Shown here: in pieces, positions 17,443 through 26,330 of the stretch
Layout of the letters: every line of letters begins with the position of its first letter
Position numbering within the stretch: the stretch's first letter is position 1
NCBI GenBank assembly: GCA_902624785.1
Contig: CACNYU010000002.1
Span: 16,007-80,006, forward strand
From: an uncultured Prochlorococcus sp.
Lineage (GTDB): Bacteria; Cyanobacteriota; Cyanobacteriia; PCC-6307; Cyanobiaceae
Length of the DNA stretch: 64,000 bases
Direction: 5' to 3'
Made by a program: the position numbers and the translations under genes
The notes under the pieces: generated by a model
The model's database searches: none
Seen by the model: only the letters and a program-made list of their open reading frames with translations
What the model was told of the DNA's origin: nothing

Positions 17443-18498
17443 TTATTTTAGAAGTTCAGAGGAGGTAACAAGATTTCCTAATAATCCTGCAAGGATATCT
17501 AACTGATCTCTGCTGCCAAAAGTGATTAAAATTTGTCCTGGTTGAAGCAAAAATTCACCTCCCGGATTAGTTATTAATTTTTGATCCTCTTTAATAGCTA
17601 AGATTTTTGCACCACTTTTTTTCCCTATCCCCAACTCTAAAAGAGTCCTTTTTCCTGAATGTTCAAAAAGACTTATATCATTACTTAATTCGAATTCCTC
17701 TATCTCACATTCACTTCCTGCTAATAAATCAAGAAAATCAATAGCAATTGGCCTCAAGGCCATTGATGCCATAGCTCTCCCTGCAGCGATATATGGACTT
17801 ACTACAATATTTGCACCTGCCAATCTTAATTTGTTAGCAGACTCCTCTGTACCAGCTCTGGCAATAACTTTCACAGAATTTCTAATACTTTTTGCACTCA
17901 ACACCACATATAAATTTGCAGCATCGTTTGGAAGAGTTACAACCAAACTTTTGCAGGTATTTAAACCAGCTAAATTTAATGTTTCATCAAGTGTTGCATC
18001 TGCGAATAAAACGTCCAAGCCATTTTCTTCAGCAATTTTTTTTCTATCATTATCATTTTCAACAACAACTATTGGTATATTTTGTGTTTTTATTTGCTTA
18101 GATATTTCCTGACCTACCCTTCCATACCCACACAAAATTACATGATCTTTCATTTTTCTAAGAATTCTTTTAAAGCGTAATTCATTTACTCTTTGAAAAT
18201 AACCTAATTCAAATAATCTAACAGCTTTTTGAAAAGTAAATTGAACAAATATAAGCCCAGCGACGATAATTAAAAGTGTTACAATTCTTCCCTCAGGGCT
18301 CAATGGCTGAACTTCTCCAAAACCGATAGTACTAACTGTAATTAGAACCATCCATAAACAATCACCCCAATCCCATCCCTCTGTAAAGCGATATCCGATT
18401 GCTCCTAAAAAAAATAAAAAGAATAGTGAGGAAATAAGCCCTAACCAAGGTTTCAGATATTCTCTTAATAAATAAAATTCAAATAACTTTAATTTCAT
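17443..18498 (-). CDS. Two-TM potassium channel with RCK/TrkA-N domain
   Basis: 351 residues. Two membrane segments flank a pore helix and selectivity filter STIGFGE (filter at residues 57-62), then an RCK domain with Rossmann motif ILCGYGRVG (~121-129) and a C-terminal TrkA-C-like region. The design is that of MthK-like ligand-gated K+ channels. The filter reads TIGFGE rather than TVGYGD, still compatible with potassium selectivity. It likely sets membrane potential or osmotic balance. It is on the same strand as pstS, with its 3' end next to the pstS operators. Confidence 0.88.
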   Translation of the reverse strand: MKLKLFEFYLLREYLKPWLGLISSLFFLFFLGAIGYRFTEGWDWGDCLWMVLITVSTIGFGEVQPLSPEGRIVTLLIIVAGLIFVQFTFQKAVRLFELGYFQRVNELRFKRILRKMKDHVILCGYGRVGQEISKQIKTQNIPIVVVENDNDRKKIAEENGLDVLFADATLDETLNLAGLNTCKSLVVTLPNDAANLYVVLSAKSIRNSVKVIARAGTEESANKLRLAGANIVVSPYIAAGRAMASMALRPIAIDFLDLLAGSECEIEEFELSNDISLFEHSGKRTLLELGIGKKSGAKILAIKEDQKLITNPGGEFLLQPGQILITFGSRDQLDILAGLLGNLVTSSELLK

Positions 18499-18612
18499 AT
18501 TTTGATTATCATCTACTTTTCAAAAATTTCAAAATTTATAACTGAAATTAGTTTTCATTATTTATACAAACCAATCATATGAATAATTTAGAATATTTTT
18601 ATTGATAAATAT

Positions 18613-19686
18613 CTATGCAAATCCTTTTGATGAAAGCTCAGTTCTAACTTTAAAGTTCCATAAATTTATTCCACCTTCAGAATTAACAGCGGCAATTGCG
18701 CAATCGTCTGGTCGCCATGCAATTGCGGAGACAGAATTCCCAGAGAATGCTGCTCCCACAGGGTTACCATTCCCATTTTTCTCTAGAAAACTCACTACAA
18801 CCGAACCATCCCTAGATCCAGAGGCGACAAGCATTCCTTTATTTGAAAAAGAGAGACTTGTTACAGGTTGAGTATGATGGCCTAATTCACCTGGAATGGT
18901 ACCTTCTGGTCCATTCCCTTCAAAACTCCATACTGTAACTCTTTCACTTCCACCTGTAGCTAATAATGTACCAGTATGATCAAAAGAGATATTACTTGGC
19001 TTACAGGGATAACCTGTCATTTCAGCATCATGCCCCGTGGATCGACGCCAGAAATGTACAGAATTATCTTGGCTACCACAAGCAACAATATCTCCATTAG
19101 GACTAATAACCATTGAGATTAACGAGCCTTGCCATTCTAATTTTTGATTAATTTTATTTTTATTAATCTGGTAAAAAGCCACTTGGCCATAACAAGCTGT
19201 AGCCAATTCATTATTTGTTGCCCAAGCTATGGCACTTATAGTACTTGGATGATTTTCTGATCTCCAAATTTCTTGACCTTCTGAATTTAAAACGTATGCA
19301 TTCTTTGAGAGAGCTACTGATAAATATTTACCATCAGGAGAATGCTTGAGATGTTCTACCCATCCTTTACCAATTTCTATTTTTTTTATTTCCTTTCCAT
19401 CTTCACTTCTCCAAAATCTAACGCATCCATCTTGGCCGCCAGTTGAAATAATATCTCCATCTAAATTTATAGATATTGCCAATAATCCTCCCTTGTGAAC
19501 ATTATCATTTTTCCAAATAGTATTTCCTTTCAAATAATCAAAAGCATAAAGACCTCCAGCGGCGTCACCCACGACAAATATTTTTCCTCCCATTGCCCAT
19601 CCACAAACAATAGCGTAATCATCAACCTCAGAGCTCCAACCTTCATGGAGCATTCCTCTTGGTAAAAATGGCTCTACATTAGACAT
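18613..19686 (-). CDS. WD40-repeat protein of the zinc cluster
   Basis: 357 residues built of about seven WD40-type blades (recurring GH/GxD...W/F endings such as TGGQDGCVRFWRSEDG, ACGSQDNSVHFWRRST, ASGSRDGSVVVSFL). No signal peptide; probably a cytoplasmic beta-propeller scaffold. It overlaps the end of the upstream COG0523 GTPase gene by 13 bases, so the two are co-translated. A role in zinc handling or GTPase partnering is inferred only from this linkage. Confidence 0.82.
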   Translation of the reverse strand: MSNVEPFLPRGMLHEGWSSEVDDYAIVCGWAMGGKIFVVGDAAGGLYAFDYLKGNTIWKNDNVHKGGLLAISINLDGDIISTGGQDGCVRFWRSEDGKEIKKIEIGKGWVEHLKHSPDGKYLSVALSKNAYVLNSEGQEIWRSENHPSTISAIAWATNNELATACYGQVAFYQINKNKINQKLEWQGSLISMVISPNGDIVACGSQDNSVHFWRRSTGHDAEMTGYPCKPSNISFDHTGTLLATGGSERVTVWSFEGNGPEGTIPGELGHHTQPVTSLSFSNKGMLVASGSRDGSVVVSFLEKNGNGNPVGAAFSGNSVSAIAWRPDDCAIAAVNSEGGINLWNFKVRTELSSKGFA

Positions 19687-21032
19687 TTATCAAAATCTTT
19701 CTGCATTTGCTCTTCATCAAGATTTCGACCAATGAAAACCAATTGATTTTTTCGAGGTTCATCACCCCACTCCTTATCTGGTTGAGCTGTAAATAACATA
19801 TGAACACCCTGGAAGACTATACGTTTTGGATTCCCTGCATAACTTATAAAACCTTTTGTTCTAAAAATATCAACTCCTTTTTCAGCAAGTAATTTACCCA
19901 TCCAAGTATTTAATTTCTCAGGATCAACATCCCCATCTCTTTCTATTGCTATTGAACCAACCTCATCATCATGTTCATGCTCTGCCACCCATATTCTTTC
20001 ACTTTCAGGTAATATAATTTTCCCAGAATTTGATTCATTTAAACTCTTCAACTTAATTTCAAATTCTTCTGCAGTATGTTGCGTGAAGAGTCCAACTTTA
20101 GAAGATTTTTTCTGATCTAAGATAAATCTCTTACTGCCTTGACTTTGCAAATTCAAATTAACATGTTTCTCATACGGGATAATGCTATTTGGTGTTAATT
20201 CTTCAGGAGCTTCTGCATAGTATCTAACACAAGATTCAGCACCTTGCTTTAATTCATCTTCAGTACATCCTTGATCCAATATCGCCACTAAAGACATTTC
20301 TGGATCAGGTCCTTCTTCAAGAATTAATTCATACTTGCCTTCCTCCAAAGGAAATACACCACTCCACTCAAAAGGATATTCAGGTTCTAGAAAACTAGGC
20401 CTCCTTTTAAGGACTTCATCAAGATCAAAAGCGCTAAGATTTAAAACTGTTTCTACTGGTACATCTGCTTGCTTTGCTCGAATAATGCGAGTCATACGAT
20501 TCATATCTTTCAGCCTTGATTCAATATTTGTTAGTGCTTCATCGGATACCAAATCAGTCTTATTAAGAACGATCACATCAGCGAAAGCAACTTGCTCAGA
20601 GCTCTCGTTGCTTCGTCCTAGCTGTTGATCAATATGAGCTGCATCTACAAGAGTGACGATCCCATCTAATGTAAATTCTGAACTTATTTCTTCATCCATA
20701 AAGAAAGTTTGAGCCACAGGCCCGGGATCAGCTAAGCCAGTTGTCTCAACTAAAACATAGTCAAATTTATCTCTTCTTTTCATTAAATTACCAAGAACTC
20801 TTATGAGGTCTCCTCGAACAGTACAACAAATACAACCATTTGACATTTCAAAGACTTCTTCATCAGCATCAATTACAAGACCCTGATCTATACCAACTTC
20901 ACCATATTCATTTTCAATGACTGCAATCCTTTTTCCATGCTCCTCTCCTAAAATCCTATTAAGAAGAGTAGTTTTACCAGATCCTAAAAAGCCTGTAAGG
21001 ATAGTAACTGGAACCTTATTCTCCGAATTCAT
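19674..21032 (-). CDS. COG0523 (CobW/ZNG-type) metal-chaperone GTPase
   Basis: I choose the ATG at 21032 (452 residues) over a TTG 21 bases upstream, because a Zur-like site would otherwise lie in the coding region. G1 GFLGSGKTT (residues 14-22), the COG0523 metal motif GCICC (C67, C69, C70), ETTGLADPGP (G3 region) and VLNKTD (G4). Residues ~221-330 hold a domain (FEWSGVFPLEEGKY... LFTQHTAEEFEIKL) related to the repeats in ZnuA, between the GTPase and the C-terminal CobW domain. It probably delivers zinc to client proteins under limitation. Confidence 0.88.
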   Translation of the reverse strand: MNSENKVPVTILTGFLGSGKTTLLNRILGEEHGKRIAVIENEYGEVGIDQGLVIDADEEVFEMSNGCICCTVRGDLIRVLGNLMKRRDKFDYVLVETTGLADPGPVAQTFFMDEEISSEFTLDGIVTLVDAAHIDQQLGRSNESSEQVAFADVIVLNKTDLVSDEALTNIESRLKDMNRMTRIIRAKQADVPVETVLNLSAFDLDEVLKRRPSFLEPEYPFEWSGVFPLEEGKYELILEEGPDPEMSLVAILDQGCTEDELKQGAESCVRYYAEAPEELTPNSIIPYEKHVNLNLQSQGSKRFILDQKKSSKVGLFTQHTAEEFEIKLKSLNESNSGKIILPESERIWVAEHEHDDEVGSIAIERDGDVDPEKLNTWMGKLLAEKGVDIFRTKGFISYAGNPKRIVFQGVHMLFTAQPDKEWGDEPRKNQLVFIGRNLDEEQMQKDFDKCLM

Positions 21033-21034
21033 AA

Positions 21035-21105
21035 TTAAATGGTTTTCAAACAATTAATCTCTTATTAAATATAGTTTAGAAAATTAGAAAATGAAAACCA
21101 TTTCA
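21035..21105. promoter_or_regulatory. Pair of Zur-like sites upstream of the zinc GTPase
   Basis: The 14-mer TGAAAACCATTTCA occurs at 21092-21105 on the plus strand. TGAAAACCATTTAA occurs in inverted orientation at 21035-21048, directly before the chosen GTPase ATG. The two agree at 13 of 14 bases. They resemble, with less symmetry, the clearer Zur-type site between znuA and znuC. Zur regulation of the GTPase-WD40 pair is an inference. Confidence 0.45.
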
Positions 21106-21115
21106 ATAAACTAAT

Positions 21116-22981
21116 TTAATTAGATAGCGAATTCCACTTATTCTCAAGGTCAACACCCGAGGCCTTATCACATGAGCCCCCTAATGAATCCACAATTGTA
21201 CATGTATTATGTACAGCAACAGATATAGTATTACCTTTAGGCATTAGTCCATCTACAAATATTTGATCTTTAGCAAGAGGTATTGAACTTTGTCTACTCA
21301 AATTATTAAGCAATTTAGAAGCAGGCTTTTGCTCAGGGAAAAGAGCTCTGACATTATCTTCTTTTAATTCATTTAAGACTGAACTTATAGTTTCAGGTCT
21401 TAAACTAGAGGAATCCCCCAAAGTATCTAATAAACTTATAGTTTCAAAACCATATGCTGCACCATAATAATCCATGGCTTTATGCTTGGAGACAATAACT
21501 CTATTTGAGGCGGGAATAGTAGCCACTTGTTCAAATGCCCATTTATTTAAGCTAGTCAATATTGAATTAACTGAATCAATTCTCTCATTTACTAATTTCC
21601 TATCTTTTCTATTGAAAACGGAAATATCTTTTTTAAGACTATTTCCAATCACAGAAGTCATTTTTATGATATTACTAGGATCATGCCATACATGAGGATC
21701 TAAAGAACCATGCCCATGATGATGGTGATGGTGCCCATCTCCCTCGTCAGGAATTTGAGCTATAGGCTCAATATCAATCCTAGAAATATCCTTCAAAAAA
21801 TGTTCATCTGCTTCAAACTCAAAGGGCATATGCTCAGTAAAGAATGTATATTTACCACTCTTTTTAATCTCTAAATTAAATACTGTCGAATCTTTATCCT
21901 GATCAAAATTTAAAGAATATGCTGCCTTACTTGCGACAAGAATATCATTATTAAATTTATTAATGGAGTTATCAGATTCCAATAAATCTGATGCCATTTC
22001 CTCAGATTGTTCAATATCTCCCGATTGAATTATTACCATCTTCATAGCTGGATCAGCATATTCGCCATCAACTTTTGCGAAGGTCCATGTGTAATTTCCC
22101 TTTTGAAGATCAAAAGTTCCTGCCCACTCAAAAGCTTCAGCTCCATGATCAGAATGTCCTGCATGATCATCATGATCATCATGACCTCCAACATCTGGTT
22201 CTTGAACTATAGGCTCAATATCAACTCTTGCAAGATCCTTTAGAAAATGTTCATCTGCTTCAAATTCAAAAGGCATATGCTCAGTAAAAAATGCATATTT
22301 ACCATCTTTTTTAATCTCTAAATTAAAAACAGTTTTATCTTTATTTTGATCAAAGTTAAGAGTGTAAGCCTTATCACTTGGAACTAAAACACCATTATTT
22401 TTTTTATTAATGGATTTACTATTACCAAGTAATTCAGAAGCATAATCTTCTGAAGCTTCTATATCACTAGATTCTAAAATAACCATTCTCATCGCAGGAT
22501 CAGCATATTCTCCATCAACTTTTGCGAAGGTCCAGGTGTAATTTCCTGCTCTTAGATCGAAAACACCAGCCCATTCAAAAGCCCCTGAATCTCCTGAAGG
22601 ATTTTCTACATCAATTGCACTTACACCAACAACAACTGTTTGTGATTTTTCTTCCCAATTTCTCATCGCTGGGGTCATCTCTTTCCCAAGAGTAAAAACT
22701 TTATCAGCGTTACTAAGTGATTGCGTCTGTCTAGGATTGATTTTTAAATCATGTACATCTTCTTTTCTACCGACTAAGCATTTAACTTGATCAGAAGGAA
22801 GAGCTATTGACTTCACAAGATCACAAGCTAGCGGTTCAACAGCAACATATTTTTTATCCTTTGCAAATGCATCTTGGCCAAATGCTGATAGAAAAACCGA
22901 ACCTGCAACAATAGAATTTTTTATCAATGAATATTTTTTGAATGACTTCTTACGAAAAAAAGCTTTTTTAAAAATCGACAT
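21116..22981 (-). CDS. znuA: Zinc-binding protein ZnuA with a duplicated inserted domain
   Basis: 621 residues, twice the usual ZnuA length. A signal peptide (to ~residue 40) and the N-terminal ZnuA lobe (ligand candidate H77, VHDLKINP) are followed by an insertion of two tandem ~127-residue repeats (135-260 and 284-410), each FEWAG.FDL..GNYTWTFAKVDGEYADPAM ... FFTEHMPFEFEADEHFLKD. His-rich linkers follow each (HDDHDDHAGHSDHG; HHHHHHGHG). The C-terminal lobe (LDPHVWHDP, KHKAMDYYGAAYG, LFPEQKPASK) is complete. It captures zinc for ZnuB/ZnuC. The inserted domain also occurs once in the adjacent GTPase. Confidence 0.9.
   Translation of the reverse strand: MSIFKKAFFRKKSFKKYSLIKNSIVAGSVFLSAFGQDAFAKDKKYVAVEPLACDLVKSIALPSDQVKCLVGRKEDVHDLKINPRQTQSLSNADKVFTLGKEMTPAMRNWEEKSQTVVVGVSAIDVENPSGDSGAFEWAGVFDLRAGNYTWTFAKVDGEYADPAMRMVILESSDIEASEDYASELLGNSKSINKKNNGVLVPSDKAYTLNFDQNKDKTVFNLEIKKDGKYAFFTEHMPFEFEADEHFLKDLARVDIEPIVQEPDVGGHDDHDDHAGHSDHGAEAFEWAGTFDLQKGNYTWTFAKVDGEYADPAMKMVIIQSGDIEQSEEMASDLLESDNSINKFNNDILVASKAAYSLNFDQDKDSTVFNLEIKKSGKYTFFTEHMPFEFEADEHFLKDISRIDIEPIAQIPDEGDGHHHHHHGHGSLDPHVWHDPSNIIKMTSVIGNSLKKDISVFNRKDRKLVNERIDSVNSILTSLNKWAFEQVATIPASNRVIVSKHKAMDYYGAAYGFETISLLDTLGDSSSLRPETISSVLNELKEDNVRALFPEQKPASKLLNNLSRQSSIPLAKDQIFVDGLMPKGNTISVAVHNTCTIVDSLGGSCDKASGVDLENKWNSLSN
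21752..22132 (-). repeat. ZnuA internal repeat, copy 2
   Basis: Encodes residues ~284-410 of ZnuA. It is highly similar to copy 1 (22202-22579) at protein and DNA level: shared stretches include GNYTWTFAKVDGEYADPAM and FFTEHMPFEFEADEHFLKD. It contains one invariant TEH and one DEHF motif plus several acidic residues that could bind metal. Confidence 0.8.
22202..22579 (-). repeat. ZnuA internal repeat, copy 1
   Basis: Encodes residues ~135-260 of ZnuA. Separated from copy 2 by a His/Asp-rich linker. The near-identity of the copies points to a recent or homogenised duplication. Confidence 0.8.
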
Positions 22982-23004
22982 AGAAATGTTTTAATATCTT
23001 AAAA

Positions 23005-23019
23005 TGATAATCATTTTCA
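23005..23019. promoter_or_regulatory. Zur-type operator between znuA and znuC
   Basis: TGATAATCATTTTCA, a 7-1-7 near-palindrome (one mismatch between arms) of the Fur/Zur class, lies 24 bases upstream of znuA and 100 bases upstream of the divergent znuC. With a Fur-family gene two genes away and zinc transport genes on both sides, Zur is the likely ligand. Confidence 0.7.
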
Positions 23020-23118
23020 TTTAAATTAACAAGCCTTAATGCAAAATGTTTTGAAAATCAAATTTATCTTTCCTATATTGTTATCTTTAATATTGGAGTA
23101 TTAAATGAATAATGATCT

Positions 23119-23889
23119 ATGCAAACACTTAATGCAAAAAATCTTACATATTCATATTCAAAAAAAACACAGCCTGCTATCAGTAAAGTCTCTTTAGAAA
23201 TAAAACCAGGAACACTCACTGCTTTAGTAGGTCCTAACGGAGCTGGCAAATCTACATTATTAAGATTAATGCAAGGTCAAGGTTCACCCGATAAAGGTGA
23301 AATAACTATAGATGGCGAAAAATTATTAAAGGTAAGAAATAAAGTAGCACTAATGCCTCAAAGAAGTTCAATGAATTGGAAATTCCCAATAACGGTAGAA
23401 AGATTAGTTGCTCTTGGACAAATAAAGAAATCAAGATTCAGAAAAGATTCGCCCTTTCAAATAAAAGAATTGATATCAAATCCAAAGACTTGGATAAATA
23501 AATGTTGCGAGATTGAGGCGGCAATGCAGAGAGTAGGTATATCAAATCTTGCGAAAAGAAGACTTGATTCATTATCCGGTGGTCAACAACAAAGAGCACT
23601 TTTAGCAAAAACATTGATGTCACCCTCAAAATTTTTTCTTCTTGATGAACCATGCTCAGCACTAGATCCTCCAGCTAGAGATGAATTTCTAAAAATTATC
23701 CGTCAAATTGCTGATGCGGGTATGGCTGTTTTTATAAGCAGTCATGATTGGGGTTCATCTTTAAATGCTTATGACAAAGTAGTAGTTCTTGATAAAACTG
23801 TTATAGCTATAGGAAATCCTAAAGAGGTTCAAAATAAACTTGATGATATCTGTTGTTTAAAAGAAAAAAATTTATGTGATTGTGATTAA
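23119..23889 (+). CDS. znuC: Zinc ABC transporter ATPase ZnuC
   Basis: 256 residues. Walker A GPNGAGKST, the MPQRSSMNWKFPITVERLVALG Q-loop typical of metal-type (Zn/Mn) ATPases, signature LSGGQQQR and Walker [11 protein letters not shown]. The C-terminus ends in a Cys-rich tail (DDICCLKEKNLCDCD), possibly metal-responsive. Divergent from znuA across the Zur-type site; znuB lies downstream on the same strand beyond the antisense zur gene. Confidence 0.92.
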   Translation: MQTLNAKNLTYSYSKKTQPAISKVSLEIKPGTLTALVGPNGAGKSTLLRLMQGQGSPDKGEITIDGEKLLKVRNKVALMPQRSSMNWKFPITVERLVALGQIKKSRFRKDSPFQIKELISNPKTWINKCCEIEAAMQRVGISNLAKRRLDSLSGGQQQRALLAKTLMSPSKFFLLDEPCSALDPPARDEFLKIIRQIADAGMAVFISSHDWGSSLNAYDKVVVLDKTVIAIGNPKEVQNKLDDICCLKEKNLCDCD

Positions 23890-23903
23890 AGTCTTTTATA
23901 AAA

Positions 23904-24335
23904 TTATGCTTTTTTTTGAAAGCACTCTTGGCAAATACCGAAGAACTCGAGAGTATGAAATAAAAATTGAAACTTCTTTGAACTTTCCTTCGGTGCATGA
24001 ATATCTTTCACAGGGCAACCTTCAATTTTTGAAGTTTCTCCACATTGAACACATGTCAAATGGTGTATATCTCTATCTACAGGAGTATATAAAACTTCGC
24101 CAGTTGGGAGATGTCTCGACCTTATTAAACCATGTTTAATCAAAATTTGAAGATTTCTATAAACGGTTGTCAAACCCATAGATTTATTTGCATTAACAAG
24201 TTGCCTATGAAGTTCTTGACCGCTCATTTCATCATCACATCTTTGAAGTTCATCAAGAAGATGTTTTTGCCTTTTAGTGATTTCAAATTCAATTCCAAGC
24301 ATGGAGTTATTTTTCAAACCTTTATTCAAGATCAT
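23904..24335 (-). CDS. zur: Fur-family regulator, probably Zur
   Basis: 143 residues. Winged-helix DNA-binding part (ITKRQKHLLDELQ, GLTTVYRNLQILIKHGL) and C-terminal dimer domain with two CxxC zinc sites (TCVQCG and ICQECF) and the HH pair at RDIHHLTC. The specificity is assigned from its place between znuC and znuB, not from sequence alone. A shorter start at 24302 (MLGIEFE) is possible. It is transcribed against znuC and znuB, with 17 bases to the znuB start. Confidence 0.83.
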   Translation of the reverse strand: MILNKGLKNNSMLGIEFEITKRQKHLLDELQRCDDEMSGQELHRQLVNANKSMGLTTVYRNLQILIKHGLIRSRHLPTGEVLYTPVDRDIHHLTCVQCGETSKIEGCPVKDIHAPKESSKKFQFLFHTLEFFGICQECFQKKA

Positions 24336-24352
24336 ACCGAATCATTCCATTA

Positions 24353-25144
24353 ATGTCTTTTTTTTATTCAAATTGGTGGCTATTACCTTTAATAATTACT
24401 ATTTTTACTGGTGTTTTATGCCCCGCGATGGGAACAGTATTGATCACTCACAAAAGATTACTCCAAGTTAATCTTATTTCTCATTGCGTTTTACCGGGAT
24501 TAGCTTTAGCACTGGCTTTAGGTGTTCATCCATCTATTGGTGGTGTAATAAGTGGTCTTACTGGAGCAATTGTCGCTGAAAGTTTAACTAACAAAAAAAG
24601 TGAAAACTATGAAGCTGTTATGAATACTATCCTTGCAGGTATGCTAGGTCTTGGTGTCTTAATTATCCCAATATTAGGTATAAGAATTGACTTAGAGGCG
24701 GTTTTATTTGGAGATTTATTGACAGCAAATTATGGAGATTTAATAAGAACTTTAATTGCATTTTTAATGTTTACATGTCTTATCACATTTGGATATGAAA
24801 AAATTATTTATGTTGGTTTAGATCAAGAGGGGGCTTCTGCAAGCGGAATAAATGTTTCACTATTAAATTTATTACTTAGTTTTACTACTGCCTTAGTAAT
24901 AGTAAGTTCAATGTCAGCTGTTGGAGTAATACTCGTAATAGCTTTACTTTCTACTCCAACACTTTTAGGTGTAAGAAAAGCTCCTAGTCTAAGGATTGCG
25001 ATGATTAGAGCATCAAGTTATGGTTTTTTAATTTCGATCATCGGTTTTACTATTTCTATGATTTTTAATTTGTCACCAGGTCCTGCAATAAGCGTTATTT
25101 GTGTAGTTTCACTTATTTTCATTAAAGGAGAAAATGATAATTAA
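24353..25144 (+). CDS. znuB: Zinc ABC transporter permease ZnuB
   Basis: 263 residues with about 8 membrane segments of the ABC-3 family (PAMGTVLITHKRLLQVNLISHCVLPGLALALALGV; SSMSAVGVILVIALLSTPTLLG). It forms the zinc pore with ZnuC and receives zinc from ZnuA. It starts 17 bases from the divergent zur start, so the two promoters must overlap or znuB is read from further upstream. Confidence 0.9.
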   Translation: MSFFYSNWWLLPLIITIFTGVLCPAMGTVLITHKRLLQVNLISHCVLPGLALALALGVHPSIGGVISGLTGAIVAESLTNKKSENYEAVMNTILAGMLGLGVLIIPILGIRIDLEAVLFGDLLTANYGDLIRTLIAFLMFTCLITFGYEKIIYVGLDQEGASASGINVSLLNLLLSFTTALVIVSSMSAVGVILVIALLSTPTLLGVRKAPSLRIAMIRASSYGFLISIIGFTISMIFNLSPGPAISVICVVSLIFIKGENDN

Positions 25145-25162
25145 TTTAAAATTTCAATAAAA

Positions 25163-25291
25163 TTATTTTACTTGTACAGACTCTACTAAAAAATCAGATG
25201 CTGATCTCAACCAATCCGCGACAGTAAGTCTTAAATCCGGTTGCGAATATACCAAAGCTAAAATAATTCCTACAAGAATAATTTTGACCAT
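25163..25291 (-). CDS. Small membrane/exported protein
   Basis: A 42-residue ORF, ATG at 25291. A short hydrophobic N-terminal segment (VKIILVGIILALVYS) is followed by a soluble helix PDLRLTVADWLRSASDFLVESV. Ordinary composition with Trp and Pro supports a true gene; it is convergent with znuB. Role unknown. Confidence 0.6.
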   Translation of the reverse strand: MVKIILVGIILALVYSQPDLRLTVADWLRSASDFLVESVQVK

Positions 25292-25397
25292 AAAGATAAA
25301 GTCTTATTTATTTGAATTAAAGCATAAATATATGTTTTTAAAAGAAAATTTTACATGGGTTTTAAATAATTTTGTAATTAAAAACTTATAAAAGAAA

Positions 25398-25664
25398 TTA
25401 AATGAATTTCTTATTATTAAAAAAGTAAGATGTTAGGAAATAACTAGTAGTTAACCAAGATAGGGAAAAAAATATGGCTATAAAAAAATAATAATTTGAA
25501 TATAAAGTCCATAGGTAGTTAAGCTCCTTATAAATCAGAACAAATTTAACAAACCTAAAGATTAAATCAAAAATAGTAAATAATAAAGTTATGGAGCAAA
25601 TACTGAAACTTACTAAGATAAATCTACCAAGTATTGAGCTTTGAAAATTAACTTTTCTTTCCAT
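25398..25664 (-). CDS. Two-TM membrane protein, unknown function
   Basis: 88 residues with two hydrophobic segments (residues ~14-40 and ~52-80), aromatic-rich, with no charged motif between them. I do not recognise the family. It may be co-transcribed with the gene ending at 25697, 32 bases upstream. Confidence 0.5.
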   Translation of the reverse strand: MERKVNFQSSILGRFILVSFSICSITLLFTIFDLIFRFVKFVLIYKELNYLWTLYSNYYFFIAIFFSLSWLTTSYFLTSYFFNNKKFI

Positions 25665-25696
25665 ATAAATAATATAGCTGAGGTGTCAATAAATAT

Positions 25697-26041
25697 TTAA
25701 CTAAGTTTCTCTAATTCATACAATAAATTTCCTACCCTTTTTTTATTAACACCCAAATCCGATTGACCAATCCTAGATGCAGATCGTATCTGAATTGTAC
25801 CCTCCGAATTTTTTATATTTTTGTTCTTTGGGATTAGTAAGATTTCTAGATCGTCTGGGAACCTAAAAATTAAACTTCTACATACTCCTTTCCAATAATT
25901 ATTTTCTTTTTTTAAAACATCTGTTCTTGGTAAACAGCTTGCAATTTTAATAAGCTTAATAAATTCTTCAGAGGCATTACTAGACATCCTTTCAGTAAAA
26001 TAACTGTTGAATGGATTATAAATAGGTCTTAAAGATTCCAA
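25697..26041 (-). CDS. DUF1499-like protein
   Basis: 114 residues. The C-terminal pattern IQIRSASRIGQSDLGVNKKRV is the hallmark of DUF1499, and the middle (KGVCRSLIFRFPDDLEILLI) fits its beta-rich core. The usual N-terminal Cys-containing PNCVSS segment is replaced by ERMSSNASEEF, so the protein is divergent at its front. No signal peptide is visible. The biochemical role of DUF1499 is unknown. Confidence 0.65.
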   Translation of the reverse strand: MESLRPIYNPFNSYFTERMSSNASEEFIKLIKIASCLPRTDVLKKENNYWKGVCRSLIFRFPDDLEILLIPKNKNIKNSEGTIQIRSASRIGQSDLGVNKKRVGNLLYELEKLS

Positions 26042-26330
26042 TATGATTTATTAATTAGATAAAAATCTAGGGAATTTATTGTATTAATGTGAGTACAAAT
26101 ATATCTTATGTTTAGATACTAAATTTAGTAATTCTAATTATTTATTTTAAAAATATTTTGTCTATATTTTAAATTTTTGTGCTTTTATAATAGAAAAACT
26201 TTAAATAAGAAAAATAATTGACTTAATAAATATTATTTATCAGTTCACTAATCACTTTCTTCTTTTTCATTTTACCTTCAATAAATGAAACTATAATATT
26301 AAGAAATCATTTTAAAAGAATTAGTTGAAT

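Noticed and set aside
23876-24139. Plus-strand ORF after znuC
   Set aside because: Antisense shadow of zur, whose CxxC and winged-helix motifs are unambiguous.
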